The position numbers and the translations under genes are program-made. A stretch of DNA of 64,000 bases from Gallionella sp. GTDB taxonomy: Bacteria > Pseudomonadota > Gammaproteobacteria > Burkholderiales > Gallionellaceae. The stretch is from positions 310,001 to 374,000 of the forward strand of contig JAQTUP010000001.1 in the NCBI GenBank assembly GCA_028707275.1, read 5' to 3'. Below are positions 1 to 8,086 of the stretch, one piece after another. The notes under the pieces are model-generated. The model was not told the DNA's origin, did not search any database, and saw nothing but the letters and a program-made list of their open reading frames with translations. The number at the start of each line of letters is the position of its first letter. Within the stretch, counting starts at the first letter, position 1.

Positions 1-346
1 TAGGGTGGCCGTTAATATCGCGCACCAGCCTGACAGGCCCCAGATTTATCCCGATACGCACCAGCAGCTCAGGCTCCAGATAAGGGTCCTCACTGAGCAA
101 ACTTGCGCGCAGCCTGAGAGCCGCCTTCAGGGCAGACTCAGGATCACCCAAAAAAGTAATCGCAGCGCCATCCCCCGTATCGAGAATAATTCGATCCGTG
201 GTCGGCACATCGTATATAGCCTCGGAAAGATAGGTATTAAACCTGTCTTTCAATGAAATTTGACCTGTCACCGGCTTCTTCGAATATTCTACAATATCCA
301 AAAAAAGCACACTGGTGATAATCGTTTTGTTACTGCAATCTTCCAT
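1..346 (-). CDS. Class III adenylate/guanylate cyclase domain protein (N-terminal part, runs off the window)
   Basis: The minus strand is open from an ATG at 346 to the window edge, giving 115 codons. The reading starts MEDCSNKTIITSVLFLDIVEYSK, where the F-L-D-I-V-E-Y-S pattern matches the first metal-binding segment of class III nucleotide cyclases. It continues with a DTGDGAAITFLGDPESAL stretch, the second conserved block of the same fold, and then RIGINLGPVRLVRDINGHP, also typical. The family makes cAMP or cGMP, but many members are degenerate, and the catalytic C-terminal part is outside the window. It lies downstream of rluB on the same strand with a 50-base gap. The domain call is fairly sure; activity is unknown. 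Confidence 0.8.
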   Translation of the reverse strand, partial: MEDCSNKTIITSVLFLDIVEYSKKPVTGQISLKDRFNTYLSEAIYDVPTTDRIILDTGDGAAITFLGDPESALKAALRLRASLLSEDPYLEPELLVRIGINLGPVRLVRDINGHP

Positions 347-396
347 TCAGCTTTTTTGTTACACCTGTAATTATAGTTGGCTGCTGGGGCGGCCTT

Positions 397-1302
397 TTAA
401 CGCCTGACTCTGCTGCTACCCGTCCGGCCTGTACCGCTTCGACGATCACCCGTTCGACCATTACTGACAGGACGACGCGCGACGGATGGTTTAGCCTGCA
501 ACGGAACGGCAGGTTCTGCCGCCTGATCGATGAGGCCTGCCCATTCGAGCACCTGCGCCATCTCGCCCTCGCCAAGCTCGGCTGTCATGCCTCTTTTTAA
601 TCGAGGCGGCAGGTTGATTATACCGAAACGCACGCGCATCAGACGGCTGACAGGAAGACCCAGCGCTTCAAAAGTGCGCCGGACGATACGATTGCGTCCT
701 TCTTTCAACATCACTTTATACCAGTGATTAAAGCCCTCACCGCCCTGATCTTCGAGCTTGTCGAAGGTCACAGGACCATCTTCGAGTTCGACACCTTCCT
801 TGAGCACTTTCGTTACCTGCTCATCCGTCATGGTGCCCTGCACACGAACCGCATATTCGCGCTCCACCTCAAAACGAGGATGCATCAGACGATTTGCCAA
901 TTCACCCGAGGTAGTAAAAATCAACAATCCGCTGGTATTGAAATCCAGCCGTCCGATAGCGATCCATTTTTGACCGCGCAGCTTGGGCAGCTTATCAAAT
1001 ACACTCGCGCGCTTCTCCGGATCATCGCGACTGACAATCTCGCCTTCAGGCTTGTGATACAACAATACACGCGCGGCATGATCGCGCTCGCCTACCCGTA
1101 TCGTGCGCCGTTCGGTTTTGACCAGATCCCCCGGCAATACGCGCATACCCAGCGTAGCAGGTTCTCCGTTCACGCTGACGCGCCCTGCCGAAATCCATTC
1201 TTCCATGGCACGGCGGGAACCAAAACCGGCCTGCGCCAGCACTTTTTGTAATTTTTCGCCCTGTACAGGTGCGTTATCCAGCTCTATGTCTTGCTCGTTC
1301 AT
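397..1302 (-). CDS. rluB: 23S rRNA pseudouridine synthase RluB
   Basis: This 301-residue protein should isomerise a uridine (position 2605 in E. coli numbering) in 23S rRNA. An S4 RNA-binding domain covers roughly residues 16-60 (KLQKVLAQAGFGSRRAMEEWI). The RsuA/RluB catalytic domain follows, with the conserved GRLDFNTSGLL motif in which Asp120 is the expected catalytic residue, and NRIVRRTFEALG farther on. The C-terminal tail from about residue 255 is basic and low in complexity (RTGDRRSGTGRTGSSRVRR), as is common for RluB. Its ATG overlaps the stop of the decayed recR in an ATGA arrangement, so rluB was probably translated with recR in the dnaX-ybaB-recR operon. Confidence 0.93.
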   Translation of the reverse strand: MNEQDIELDNAPVQGEKLQKVLAQAGFGSRRAMEEWISAGRVSVNGEPATLGMRVLPGDLVKTERRTIRVGERDHAARVLLYHKPEGEIVSRDDPEKRASVFDKLPKLRGQKWIAIGRLDFNTSGLLIFTTSGELANRLMHPRFEVEREYAVRVQGTMTDEQVTKVLKEGVELEDGPVTFDKLEDQGGEGFNHWYKVMLKEGRNRIVRRTFEALGLPVSRLMRVRFGIINLPPRLKRGMTAELGEGEMAQVLEWAGLIDQAAEPAVPLQAKPSVARRPVSNGRTGDRRSGTGRTGSSRVRR

Positions 1303-1612
1303 ACTGTCAACTCACGTCTTTCTAGCACGGCTTGCGCCAATGTTCCACTATCCACTTGCTCCGGCTCGCCGCCAGTCGGCAAACCCCTCGCAATACGCGA
1401 CACTTTAACACCAAGTGACCGCGACAAGGTTGCCAAACATCACCCTCCACCGTAAAATTGACCGGCGGTACCCATTTACAAGTGATACGGGGCAATACTG
1501 AATATTTTCGGTCACCTTGCACAACGAGACTGCCAAAAACAAAGCCCCTGCATGATCGCGCTGCAACAAGCTATGCGCTGCACGAGTTTTTGATCCACAC
1601 GCGGAATGACAG
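1299..1612 (-). pseudogene. recR: recR remnant, frameshifted and internally deleted
   Basis: recR, the RecFOR recombination mediator gene, normally follows ybaB, and its decayed remains are here. On the minus strand, 1299-1418 encodes LGVKVSRIARGLPTGGEPEQ then VDSGTLAQAVLERRELTV plus stop, which is a clear RecR C-terminus. About 1510-1610, in other frames, gives IPRVDQKLVQRIA (compare LPGVGPKSAQRMA of the helix-hairpin-helix) and LLQRDHAGALFLAVSLCKV, which precedes the zinc-finger region. A short NFTVEGD piece near 1450 matches the Toprim-region NPTVEGE. The zinc finger and most of the Toprim domain are missing, and several frame changes are needed. Only about 310 of some 600 bases remain. 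It cannot encode a working RecR. Confidence 0.85.
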
Positions 1613-1633
1613 CACCAAAATACGAGGCTGCTG

Positions 1634-1957
1634 TTAAAACGGCAATTTCATTCCAGGCGGCAAGCCCATACCTGCACCGAACCCGCTCATACGCTGCTCG
1701 CTGGTTGCAGCCACCTTTTTTACCGCATCGTTCAATGCCAAAACGATCAAATCTTCCAGCATTTCCTTGTCAGACAACACACTGTCATCCAACGATACAC
1801 GGCGCACTTCATGCGCACAACTCATGGTGACGCGCACCAGACCCGATGCGGCCTGGCCTTCAACATCGATGGTCGCCAATTCAGCCTGTGCCTGCTGCAT
1901 ATTCTTCTGCATTTGCTGAGCTTGTTTCATCAAGCCACCCAATCCGCCCTTCATCAT
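1634..1957 (-). CDS. ybaB: Nucleoid-associated protein YbaB/EbfC
   Basis: This 107-residue protein has the length and composition of the YbaB/EbfC family, small dimeric DNA-binding proteins of the nucleoid. The N-terminus [28 protein letters not shown] is the family's long amphipathic helix, and [28 protein letters not shown] is the central beta-sheet with the conserved glycine and valine pattern. The C-terminus carries the usual glycine- and proline-rich tail ([16 protein letters not shown]). It lies 15 bases downstream of dnaX on the same strand, the classical dnaX-ybaB pairing, and the next gene should be recR, which is degenerate here. Confidence 0.93.
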   Translation of the reverse strand: MMKGGLGGLMKQAQQMQKNMQQAQAELATIDVEGQAASGLVRVTMSCAHEVRRVSLDDSVLSDKEMLEDLIVLALNDAVKKVAATSEQRMSGFGAGMGLPPGMKLPF

Positions 1958-1972
1958 GCTTCCACTCCCGAA

Positions 1973-3595
1973 TTAATTGTTTAAAGGTTTAACTGATTCT
2001 TCCACCAGACGGGCATCCAACCCTGCCCGAGCTTCATTCACAAACACATCCCCGGCAATCGAGTCATTCGCCGTATCCTGCCTGACCTGCCGGGTCTGAT
2101 GTTCAATTTTCGCTGGCGTGGCCACTTCCATTTTTCCAAACACAATGGAAAGTTTGACAGGACGCGCGAAATAATTGCTCAAGGCGGCCTGTAAATTATC
2201 GACTGACATTCTGGTCTGCAAATGTTTGTGCTCCTGCGCCAGGCGCAAAACGACCTGCTCCTGGGACAAAGAGTCCACCACGCAATGCTTGGCCAACTGA
2301 AGCGCCATGCCTTGCAAATTCAAATGCACCAGCAAAGCCCCCCAATCTGTCGGCAAATCTGGCTGACTCACACTCACCGGCATGCGCGCAGCGGCTGACG
2401 GCCCAACGACGACAGCGGGTGCTGCAGGCATGACCGCCACTGACAAAGCCCGCTGACTGGTTACCGCAGAGACAGACTGAGGCGCGAAGCGCGCCACCAT
2501 CGGTTCACGAGAGGGAGCAAAAGCCAGCATACGCAACAACGTCATGGTAAACCCGGCATATTCATCGGGCGCCAAATCAATTTCAGCGCGACCATGAATC
2601 GCGATCTGATAATACAACTGCACATCTTCAGGCGTAAAGGCCTGCGCCAATTCCAGCAGGCGAATACGCTCCGGCTCATCCTCCGCTATCGCCTGCGGCA
2701 CGGTCTGCGCCAGCGCGACGCGGTGCAGCAGGGACGCCAGTTCCTGCAAGGCCGATTCAAATGCGATGCTGCGGGTCGCCATCGTTTCCGCAACCCCCAG
2801 CAACGCAGCACCATTTTGCGCGAGCAAGGCATATAACAACTCCAACAAATAGCCTTGATCTATCGCGCCCAGCATGCTGCGCATTGCCGCTTCTTCGATT
2901 TTTCCAAAAGAAAAAGCAATCGCCTGATCCATCAGACTCAACGCATCTCGCATACTCCCCTGGGCTGCGCGTGCCACAAGACTGAGCGCGCCCTGTTCAA
3001 ACTCGATTTTTTCCTGCTCCAGGACATACTGCAAATGAGTCGCGATCAAGGCTGGCGGCAATTGCTTCAGATTAAATTGCAGACAACGCGACAACACGGT
3101 AACGGGAATTTTCTGCGGGTCGGTGGTGGCCAGAATAAACTTGACGTGAGACGGAGGCTCTTCCAGCGTCTTTAGCATCGCATTGAAGGCTGACTTGGAC
3201 AGCATATGCACTTCGTCGATGATATACACCTTGAAACGACCGCTGGTCGGCGCATACAGCGCGCTTTCCAGCAGTTCGCGCATGTTATCTACTTGGGTGT
3301 TGGACGCGGCATCGAGCTCGATCAGATCGACAAAGCGCCCGCTGTCAATTTCACGACAGGCGCTGCACTCACCGCAAGGCGTCGCGGTGATGCCGGTCAG
3401 ACAATTCAGGGATTTGGCAAAAATGCGGGCGATGGTGGTTTTACCCACCCCTCGCGTACCGGTAAACAGATAGGCATGATGCAGCCGATTTTGTGACAAC
3501 GCGTTGCCAAGCGCCCGGACAACATGCTCCTGACCTGCCAGTTGCGCGAAGTTCTTAGGCCGCCATTTACGTGCAAGGACCGAGGTATCTGACAA
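1973..3595 (-). CDS. dnaX: DNA polymerase III subunit tau/gamma
   Basis: This is the ATPase of the replicative clamp loader, 540 residues. The start MSDTSVLARKWRPKNFAQLA is the family signature. Walker A is GTRGVGKTT at residues 46-54, and the four zinc-binding cysteines are C65, C74, C77 and C80. Walker B reads VYIIDEVHML, followed by NAMLKTLEEPPSHVKFILATT (sensor 1) and the SRC arginine-finger motif in TVLSRCLQFNL. The region after about residue 370 is the variable tau extension, shorter than the E. coli tau (643 residues). I see no obvious A-rich slippery sequence that would yield a separate gamma form. It is preceded by pagL and the SRP RNA. Confidence 0.95.
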   Translation of the reverse strand: MSDTSVLARKWRPKNFAQLAGQEHVVRALGNALSQNRLHHAYLFTGTRGVGKTTIARIFAKSLNCLTGITATPCGECSACREIDSGRFVDLIELDAASNTQVDNMRELLESALYAPTSGRFKVYIIDEVHMLSKSAFNAMLKTLEEPPSHVKFILATTDPQKIPVTVLSRCLQFNLKQLPPALIATHLQYVLEQEKIEFEQGALSLVARAAQGSMRDALSLMDQAIAFSFGKIEEAAMRSMLGAIDQGYLLELLYALLAQNGAALLGVAETMATRSIAFESALQELASLLHRVALAQTVPQAIAEDEPERIRLLELAQAFTPEDVQLYYQIAIHGRAEIDLAPDEYAGFTMTLLRMLAFAPSREPMVARFAPQSVSAVTSQRALSVAVMPAAPAVVVGPSAAARMPVSVSQPDLPTDWGALLVHLNLQGMALQLAKHCVVDSLSQEQVVLRLAQEHKHLQTRMSVDNLQAALSNYFARPVKLSIVFGKMEVATPAKIEHQTRQVRQDTANDSIAGDVFVNEARAGLDARLVEESVKPLNN

Positions 3596-3606
3596 GTTAT
3601 GCCGCG

Positions 3607-4137
3607 TTAAAAGTGGTAAACAAAATGCACTTGATTCAGGTTGATACCCTGGTTTGGCTGCTTGATACTGCCATTGGAGAGGTGCTGATAACGATAGCTC
3701 AGGTCGTATTGCTGATGCTCGCCAAAACGCACACCCACCCCGACATGATCGCCGAATTGAAATGAGCTGCCAAACCTGCGGTTTGCATAGATAAACGTCG
3801 GAAAAATCAGATGAAAACCTATCGCGCCTTCAAGATAGGGAGAGACGCCAGCCGGATTTTTTTCCTGCAAACGAAATACCGGCGTGACAGACAAATCGGT
3901 AATCGTCTGATTATTACCTGTACCACTGCGCCCCTGCCATCTGCCGACAGCCGCCTCCCAGAAGCCTGAAACCTGCCAGTCACCTTCGGTGAACCACTGG
4001 TGTTCAAAATCCCAGACAGCCCCGACGCGCACGGTATCCGTCTGATCGCCGTTGCCAACTTCCAGACTCACCCCATCAACCGCCCATACATGACCACTGA
4101 ACAGCAAAGCGCAAAGAAACCAGATCTTATTCATCAT
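3607..4137 (-). CDS. pagL: PagL-like lipid A 3-O-deacylase (outer-membrane acyloxyacyl hydrolase family)
   Basis: This predicted outer-membrane beta-barrel should trim the 3-O-linked acyl chain of lipid A. I chose the ATG at 4137 because GGAGG lies 8 bases upstream of it; the frame itself opens at 4158. A signal peptide (MMNKIWFLCALLFSGHVWA) is followed by about 150 residues of alternating strands ending in HFVYHF, a typical barrel C-terminus. The active-site segment YRYQHLSNGSIKQPNQGINL contains the His-x-Ser pair. In P. aeruginosa PagL the triad is His-Ser-Glu, and the position matching the Glu is Asn here, so the enzyme may be altered or inactive. It sits between the SRP RNA and dnaX. Confidence 0.8.
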   Translation of the reverse strand: MMNKIWFLCALLFSGHVWAVDGVSLEVGNGDQTDTVRVGAVWDFEHQWFTEGDWQVSGFWEAAVGRWQGRSGTGNNQTITDLSVTPVFRLQEKNPAGVSPYLEGAIGFHLIFPTFIYANRRFGSSFQFGDHVGVGVRFGEHQQYDLSYRYQHLSNGSIKQPNQGINLNQVHFVYHF

Positions 4138-4165
4138 CTTCACCCCCTCCAATGGCACTTCAAAA

Positions 4166-4264
4166 GGAGGCGAGCCTTACCCCCGGCACTTGCAGTAATT
4201 AGCTGTGGCTGCTTCCTTCCGGACCTGACCAGATTCACTACCCTGCAATGCGGGGAGACCCGCC
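4166..4264 (-). ncRNA. ffs: 4.5S signal recognition particle RNA, small bacterial type
   Basis: The minus strand contains the universally conserved SRP domain IV core, GGTCAGGTCCGGAAGGAAGC, followed by AGCC, which binds the Ffh M-domain. The flanks close into one long hairpin: the 5' side GGCGGGTCTCCCCGC pairs with the 3' side GCCGGGGGTAAGGCTCGCC, with G-U pairs and internal loops. The size of about 100 nt fits the Gram-negative 4.5S type. The ends are estimated from the pairing. It lies directly upstream of pagL and dnaX. Confidence 0.95.
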
Positions 4265-4277
4265 AATTCGTTACAAA

Positions 4278-4293
4278 CGCAGCACTCGCTGCG
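4278..4293 (-). terminator. Possible weak terminator downstream of fumarase
   Basis: A perfect 6-bp stem, CGCAGC/GCTGCG with a 4-base loop, is followed on the minus strand by TTTGT. The stem is short and the T run is poor. It is placed between the fumarase stop and the SRP RNA, where a terminator would be expected. Confidence 0.35.
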
Positions 4294-4307
4294 CTTTATT
4301 ATTCTGT

Positions 4308-4326
4308 CCACACTTACCACTTACCA
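4308..4326 (-). repeat. Short run of heptanucleotide repeats (AGTRGTN family)
   Basis: Just past the fumarase stop the minus strand reads GGTAAGTGGTAAGTGTGG, about two and a half 7-base units (AGTGGTA type). The same unit is found much more extensively around 41834-42327 and inside rmlB. Two units alone could be chance; it is listed because the unit matches. Confidence 0.4.
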
Positions 4327-4329
4327 TCC

Positions 4330-5850
4330 TTACCCGGCTACTTTCAATTCGATGATGCGCTGCTTCCAATGTTTCGGCCCGATATCATGAACCGAACGTC
4401 CCCGCGCATCAACCGCAACGGTCACGGGCATATCCTCAACTTCAAATTCGTAGATCGCTTCCATCCCCAAATCGGCAAAAGCCACCACTCTTGCAGCACG
4501 GATCGCCTTGGATACCAGGTAAGCGGCGCCCCCCACCGCAATCAGATACACCGCACCGTACTTGCTGATTGTCTCGACCGCCAGTTTACCACGTTCTGCC
4601 TTGCCCACCATACCAATCAACCCGGTTTTGGACAACATTATTTCAGTAAACGAATCCATCCGCGTTGCAGTCGTGGGGCCTGCCGGCCCCACCACCTCGC
4701 CCTTCACCGGATCAACCGGACCGACATAATAAATGAAGCGGTCGGTAAAATCCACACCCTCCGGCAATTTCTCTCCGCGAAGCAGCATTTGAGCAATCCG
4801 TTTATGCGCGGCATCGCGCCCGGTCAGCAATTTCCCGGAGAGCAACACCGTCTCGCCCGGCTGCCATTGAGCGATCTGTTCACGCGTAATCGTGTCCAGA
4901 TTAACGCGCCGCGCATCTGCGGCAGGATGCCAGTGCACGTCCGGATAATCCGCCAGTGTCGGCGGCGTAAATTCGGCGCGCCCGCGCCCATCGAGCTCAA
5001 AATGTATATGGCGTGTCGCCGCACAATTAGGGATGATTGCGACAGGCTTGGAGGCTGCATGAGTCGGATAGTCGAGTATCTTCACATCCAGCACCGTCGT
5101 CAGCCCGCCCAGGCCCTGCGCGCCGATACCGAGCGCATTCACCTTGTCGTACAGCTCGATGCGCATTTCTTCGAGACGATTTGCCGCCCCGCGCGCCTTG
5201 AGTTCATGCATATCCATGGGCTGCATCAGCGCCTCTTTGGCCAGCAACACCGCCTTCTCAGCCGTCCCGCCTATGCCTATTCCGAGCATCCCGGGCGGAC
5301 ACCAGCCTGCCCCCATCCCCTCTACGCTTTGCAGCACCCATTCGACGATATCGTCCCCCGGGTTTAACATTTTCAGCACAGCCTTGTTTTCCGATCCACC
5401 GCCTTTGGCTGCAATGCGCACTTCGACCTTATCGCCCTGCATCAACTCCACATGCACCACGGCCGGCGTATTGTCTCCGGTATTTTTGCGCGAACCCGCA
5501 GGGTCTGCCACGATAGAGGCGCGCAGCACATTATCAGGATTAAGATAAGCCTGCCTTACCCCCGCATTGACCATCTGCGCAACATCCAGATCAGCCTCCC
5601 AGCGCACCTGCATCCCCACCCGCACGAACGCGACCACGATACCCGTATCCTGGCAAATGGGTCTATGCCCTGCCGCGCACATGCGCGAATTAGTCAGTAT
5701 CTGCGCCATCGCATCCTTCGCGGCAGGCGACTGCTCAATCCGGTACGCATCGGCCAGGGCACGTATGAAATCCGCCGGATGATAATAGGAAATAAACTGC
5801 AAGGCGTCAGCGATGCTGTCAATAAAATCCTGCTGGCGGATGACGGTCAT
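4330..5850 (-). CDS. fumA: Fumarate hydratase, class I ([4Fe-4S])
   Basis: This enzyme interconverts fumarate and malate in the TCA cycle using an oxygen-sensitive [4Fe-4S] cluster. It is a single chain of about 506 residues containing both the alpha part (SRMCAAGHRPICQDTGIVVAF, GGGSENKA, GGTAEKAVLLAKEAL) and the beta part (VVGPAGPTTATRMDSFTE, GMVGKAERGK, KYGAVYLIAVGGAAYLVSKAI). The cluster cysteines are expected in MCAAGH, GAGWCPP and PNCAATRH. I start at the ATG at 5850 (MTVIRQQDFIDSIADALQFI) rather than 5898, because the extra 16 residues are not typical of the family. No operon partner is visible. A 4Fe-4S fumarase suits low-oxygen growth, but this is inference. Confidence 0.93.
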   Translation of the reverse strand: MTVIRQQDFIDSIADALQFISYYHPADFIRALADAYRIEQSPAAKDAMAQILTNSRMCAAGHRPICQDTGIVVAFVRVGMQVRWEADLDVAQMVNAGVRQAYLNPDNVLRASIVADPAGSRKNTGDNTPAVVHVELMQGDKVEVRIAAKGGGSENKAVLKMLNPGDDIVEWVLQSVEGMGAGWCPPGMLGIGIGGTAEKAVLLAKEALMQPMDMHELKARGAANRLEEMRIELYDKVNALGIGAQGLGGLTTVLDVKILDYPTHAASKPVAIIPNCAATRHIHFELDGRGRAEFTPPTLADYPDVHWHPAADARRVNLDTITREQIAQWQPGETVLLSGKLLTGRDAAHKRIAQMLLRGEKLPEGVDFTDRFIYYVGPVDPVKGEVVGPAGPTTATRMDSFTEIMLSKTGLIGMVGKAERGKLAVETISKYGAVYLIAVGGAAYLVSKAIRAARVVAFADLGMEAIYEFEVEDMPVTVAVDARGRSVHDIGPKHWKQRIIELKVAG

Positions 5851-5922
5851 GGCAATCCCAAGGTAAAAAGAGGGCTGATTATAACAGCCGAAACCCAACG
5901 GTCACGGCAAAACGGCACAGAC

Positions 5923-5951
5923 AAAAAAAGGGAGCCTCGGCTCCCTTTTTT
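5923..5951 (-). terminator. Strong intrinsic terminator, probably bidirectional
   Basis: A perfect GGGAGCC/GGCTCCC stem with a short loop is flanked by A7 on one side and T6 on the other. It lies 15 bases past the stop of the secreted-protein gene at 5966 and ahead of the fumarase start, so on the minus strand it ends the upstream transcript. Confidence 0.85.
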
Positions 5952-5965
5952 CAGATCCACAACAA

Positions 5966-6499
5966 TTATGCCGGACTCACAGCACCAGTAGAACCACCAC
6001 CTGTACCTAAAGTAGTGCCCCCAGTTGAACCCAGCGCCTGACCCTGGCCCTGACCTCCGCCTGTTGTAGTAACCGTTGCCGCAAAACCAACTCCGCTGCC
6101 AGCTGCACCCGCATTTGTAAAGCCGTTTGCAGCCAACGCACTGTTAATTGCAGTCACATCATTACGGTGATAAGACACATTAACCTGCCCCTGCCCCTGA
6201 CAACTTGGCGCACAAGAAGGATTAGAACCGCCAGCAGACGTACCACTGTTGATATTGTTGGCCAATGCTGTCGTTATTGATGTACCCGAAACATTGCGAC
6301 CAGCCAAATAGGCAATCAGATCCGCCAAGCTCACGTTATTGTTAGCTCCTGCCTGCACCGCAGCATCCACCTCTGCCTGAGTTGCGCCAGTCCCCAGCGC
6401 GGCATCCAGAGCTGCCTGCTGCGATGAATTCAGGACAGCCATTGCAAATTGTGAGACGCATAACAGAAGAACGGCCAAAACCAATTTAATACTTTTCAT
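5966..6499 (-). CDS. Secreted low-complexity protein of unknown function
   Basis: I do not recognise this 177-residue protein. It has a clear signal peptide (MKSIKLVLAVLLLCVSQFAMA) and then a small Ala/Asn-rich helical part with an internal pattern (AALDAALGTGATQAEVDAAV). A two-cysteine loop SCAPSC follows, then two stretches built from Gly-Gln (GQGQVNVS, GGGQGQGQ) and a Gly/Thr/Ser tail. No PEP-CTERM or LPXTG sorting signal is present. The start has a good ribosome site (GGGGAAG before ATG), and a strong terminator follows. It stands alone just outside the polysaccharide export genes, so a surface or matrix role is possible but not shown. Confidence 0.75.
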   Translation of the reverse strand: MKSIKLVLAVLLLCVSQFAMAVLNSSQQAALDAALGTGATQAEVDAAVQAGANNNVSLADLIAYLAGRNVSGTSITTALANNINSGTSAGGSNPSCAPSCQGQGQVNVSYHRNDVTAINSALAANGFTNAGAAGSGVGFAATVTTTGGGQGQGQALGSTGGTTLGTGGGSTGAVSPA

Positions 6500-6606
6500 G
6501 ACTTCCCCTTATTTAAGAAAAAACTGCGTGGAATAATACAAAAAAAAACAAAATAAAGCAACTTACGAACCTCTACATACAACGAAATATATTCAGGTAA
6601 ATCAGC

Positions 6607-7239
6607 CTATATCCTGAGCCCCAGTTGTTTTGCCCTTGCGACAGAAACATCGATCATCGCCCGCTCTTCAGCTGAAAACTCCCCGTAGTGCGAACGCCCG
6701 ACCCTCACAATCTGCTGCAATACCGAAGGCTCCCACGGACCCAGCACAGAAGCTCTGCGCAGCGCCAGTTTGATTGCAGAAAATTCCTGCCGGAACAACG
6801 CATCATCACGCCCGACCTGAGCCATCGCTTCGAGCAAAAAACTACCGGCAACCATCCTGCTCCCCCACAACTGGCAGGAATTGGGGCGCAACGCGATTGC
6901 CGCATCAAAATATTCGACCGCCTCACGCAGGAACTTAACCTGAAGCGCCGGATTCGCGAGCACCAATTGAGCCCGGATATAGGCAATTTGCCCCAGATAT
7001 TCCGGCATCACCGGATTATCCGCATCCCAGGTGCGCGCCAACAACAAACGGTCGCGCGATTTGAAAAAGGCTTCCGCATCGAAAGCCACCTGCCCCTTCA
7101 TCAGTGAGTCGAGATATACACAGGGCTCAAGCCGCAAAAAATCGGCAATGCCCACCTTGCCCAGATACAGCAAGGCCGGTAACAGCAACAGGGTAAGGAC
7201 TATCTTTTTCAGCAAACCAGGTGCCCGGGCAAACAGCAC
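6607..7239 (-). CDS. Membrane-anchored polysaccharide-locus protein, VpsP-like
   Basis: This 210-residue protein has one N-terminal transmembrane segment (KKIVLTLLLLPALLYLGKV) and an Ala/Arg-rich helical periplasmic part resembling helical repeats (YFDAAIALRPNSCQLWGSRM). It looks like the small VpsP-type proteins found beside O-antigen-ligase-like genes in exopolysaccharide loci; their function is unknown. The start codon is GTG at 7239 and overlaps the TAG stop of the upstream phosphatase by one base, so the two are translationally coupled. It is the last gene of the export block. The family call is tentative, but the gene itself is well supported by coupling and codon pattern. Confidence 0.65.
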   Translation of the reverse strand: MLFARAPGLLKKIVLTLLLLPALLYLGKVGIADFLRLEPCVYLDSLMKGQVAFDAEAFFKSRDRLLLARTWDADNPVMPEYLGQIAYIRAQLVLANPALQVKFLREAVEYFDAAIALRPNSCQLWGSRMVAGSFLLEAMAQVGRDDALFRQEFSAIKLALRRASVLGPWEPSVLQQIVRVGRSHYGEFSAEERAMIDVSVARAKQLGLRI

Positions 7240-7976
7240 TATGAGCGCACTCGACTCGCGCCTACACCCAGAATCCTGCCGGGCATCAAACGAGTCAGTT
7301 CATCGGCCCAATCCTGACCGCCGTGTTTGGCCAGCCAGCTCTTCGCCTGCGTCATCATCGGCGCCCTGTGCGTCAGATTGTGAGCATCTGTCGAAACCAC
7401 CGACACCCACCGCCTCTCCAACATACAAGTCGCACAATCCTGCGCCACCTGCCCGAAACCACCCACCACGGAAGCTGCCGTCACCTGCAACAAACACCCC
7501 ATATCGACAAAGGGCGCAACTCTCTCGACGTTTTGCATGATCGCCTTGTTGCGCTCAGGGTGAGCGATCATCGGGCGTATCTTGTTAGCCAGCAACCACC
7601 TTGCAAGCTTGTCGGCACCCACCGGAACTTGCCCATAGGGAAACTCCAGCAGCATAACCTGATAACCATCCAGCACACCCAAAAAAGGCAGCTCCTGTTG
7701 CTCGAACAAATCAATGATTTCCGCCGTCAACCGCACTTCCCCGGCAGGATAAATTTCCAAGGGAATTGCCGCTTCCTTGAGCGCTGCCCGAAACTGGTTT
7801 GTGGCAGCCACAACCGTTGAGCGTACATTCTCATAGCGCCCCGGATGAATATGTGGCGTCATCACAGCATGAGTAATACCGTCAGCTACCGACGCACGCG
7901 CCAATTCGAGCGCTTCCGCCATATCCTGCGCCCCATCGTCAACAGCAGGCAAATAATGGCAATGTAAATCAATCAT
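7239..7976 (-). CDS. CpsB/CapC-type tyrosine-protein phosphatase (PHP fold)
   Basis: This enzyme should dephosphorylate the tyrosine cluster of the capsule kinase encoded next door. I start at MIDLHCHYLPAVDDGAQD (ATG 7976), because the PHP metal motif begins there and the 17 residues upstream are not family-like. Metal ligands are visible in DLHCHYLP, the TPHIHPGRY segment, the AHPERNKA motif and the STDAHN motif, in the usual PHP order. The length of about 245 residues is normal. It is separated by about 110 bases from the kinase upstream and coupled to the VpsP-like gene downstream. Kinase, phosphatase and OPX protein form the standard Wzy-dependent polymerisation control set. Confidence 0.88.
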   Translation of the reverse strand: MIDLHCHYLPAVDDGAQDMAEALELARASVADGITHAVMTPHIHPGRYENVRSTVVAATNQFRAALKEAAIPLEIYPAGEVRLTAEIIDLFEQQELPFLGVLDGYQVMLLEFPYGQVPVGADKLARWLLANKIRPMIAHPERNKAIMQNVERVAPFVDMGCLLQVTAASVVGGFGQVAQDCATCMLERRWVSVVSTDAHNLTHRAPMMTQAKSWLAKHGGQDWADELTRLMPGRILGVGASRVRS

Positions 7977-8086
7977 CTCAAGACCTGACAACACCCCGAC
8001 CCTGAGGCCGGAGCTTAAAGTAATCAACCGAAAAGGGGAATCCCCGGCACTATATCCACAAGCCGACCACAGGGTGGCGTCAAATA

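Noticed and set aside
1973..3595. Programmed frameshift in dnaX for a gamma subunit
   Set aside because: I looked for an A-rich slippery run with a following stem in the middle of the gene and found only an A-rich patch that codes normally (AFSFGK) on the minus strand.
4000..5367. A 455-codon open frame on the plus strand antisense to fumarase
   Set aside because: The protein has no recognisable motif and is rich in His/Arg/Pro, as expected from the opposite strand of a GC-rich gene. The minus-strand fumarase is unmistakable.
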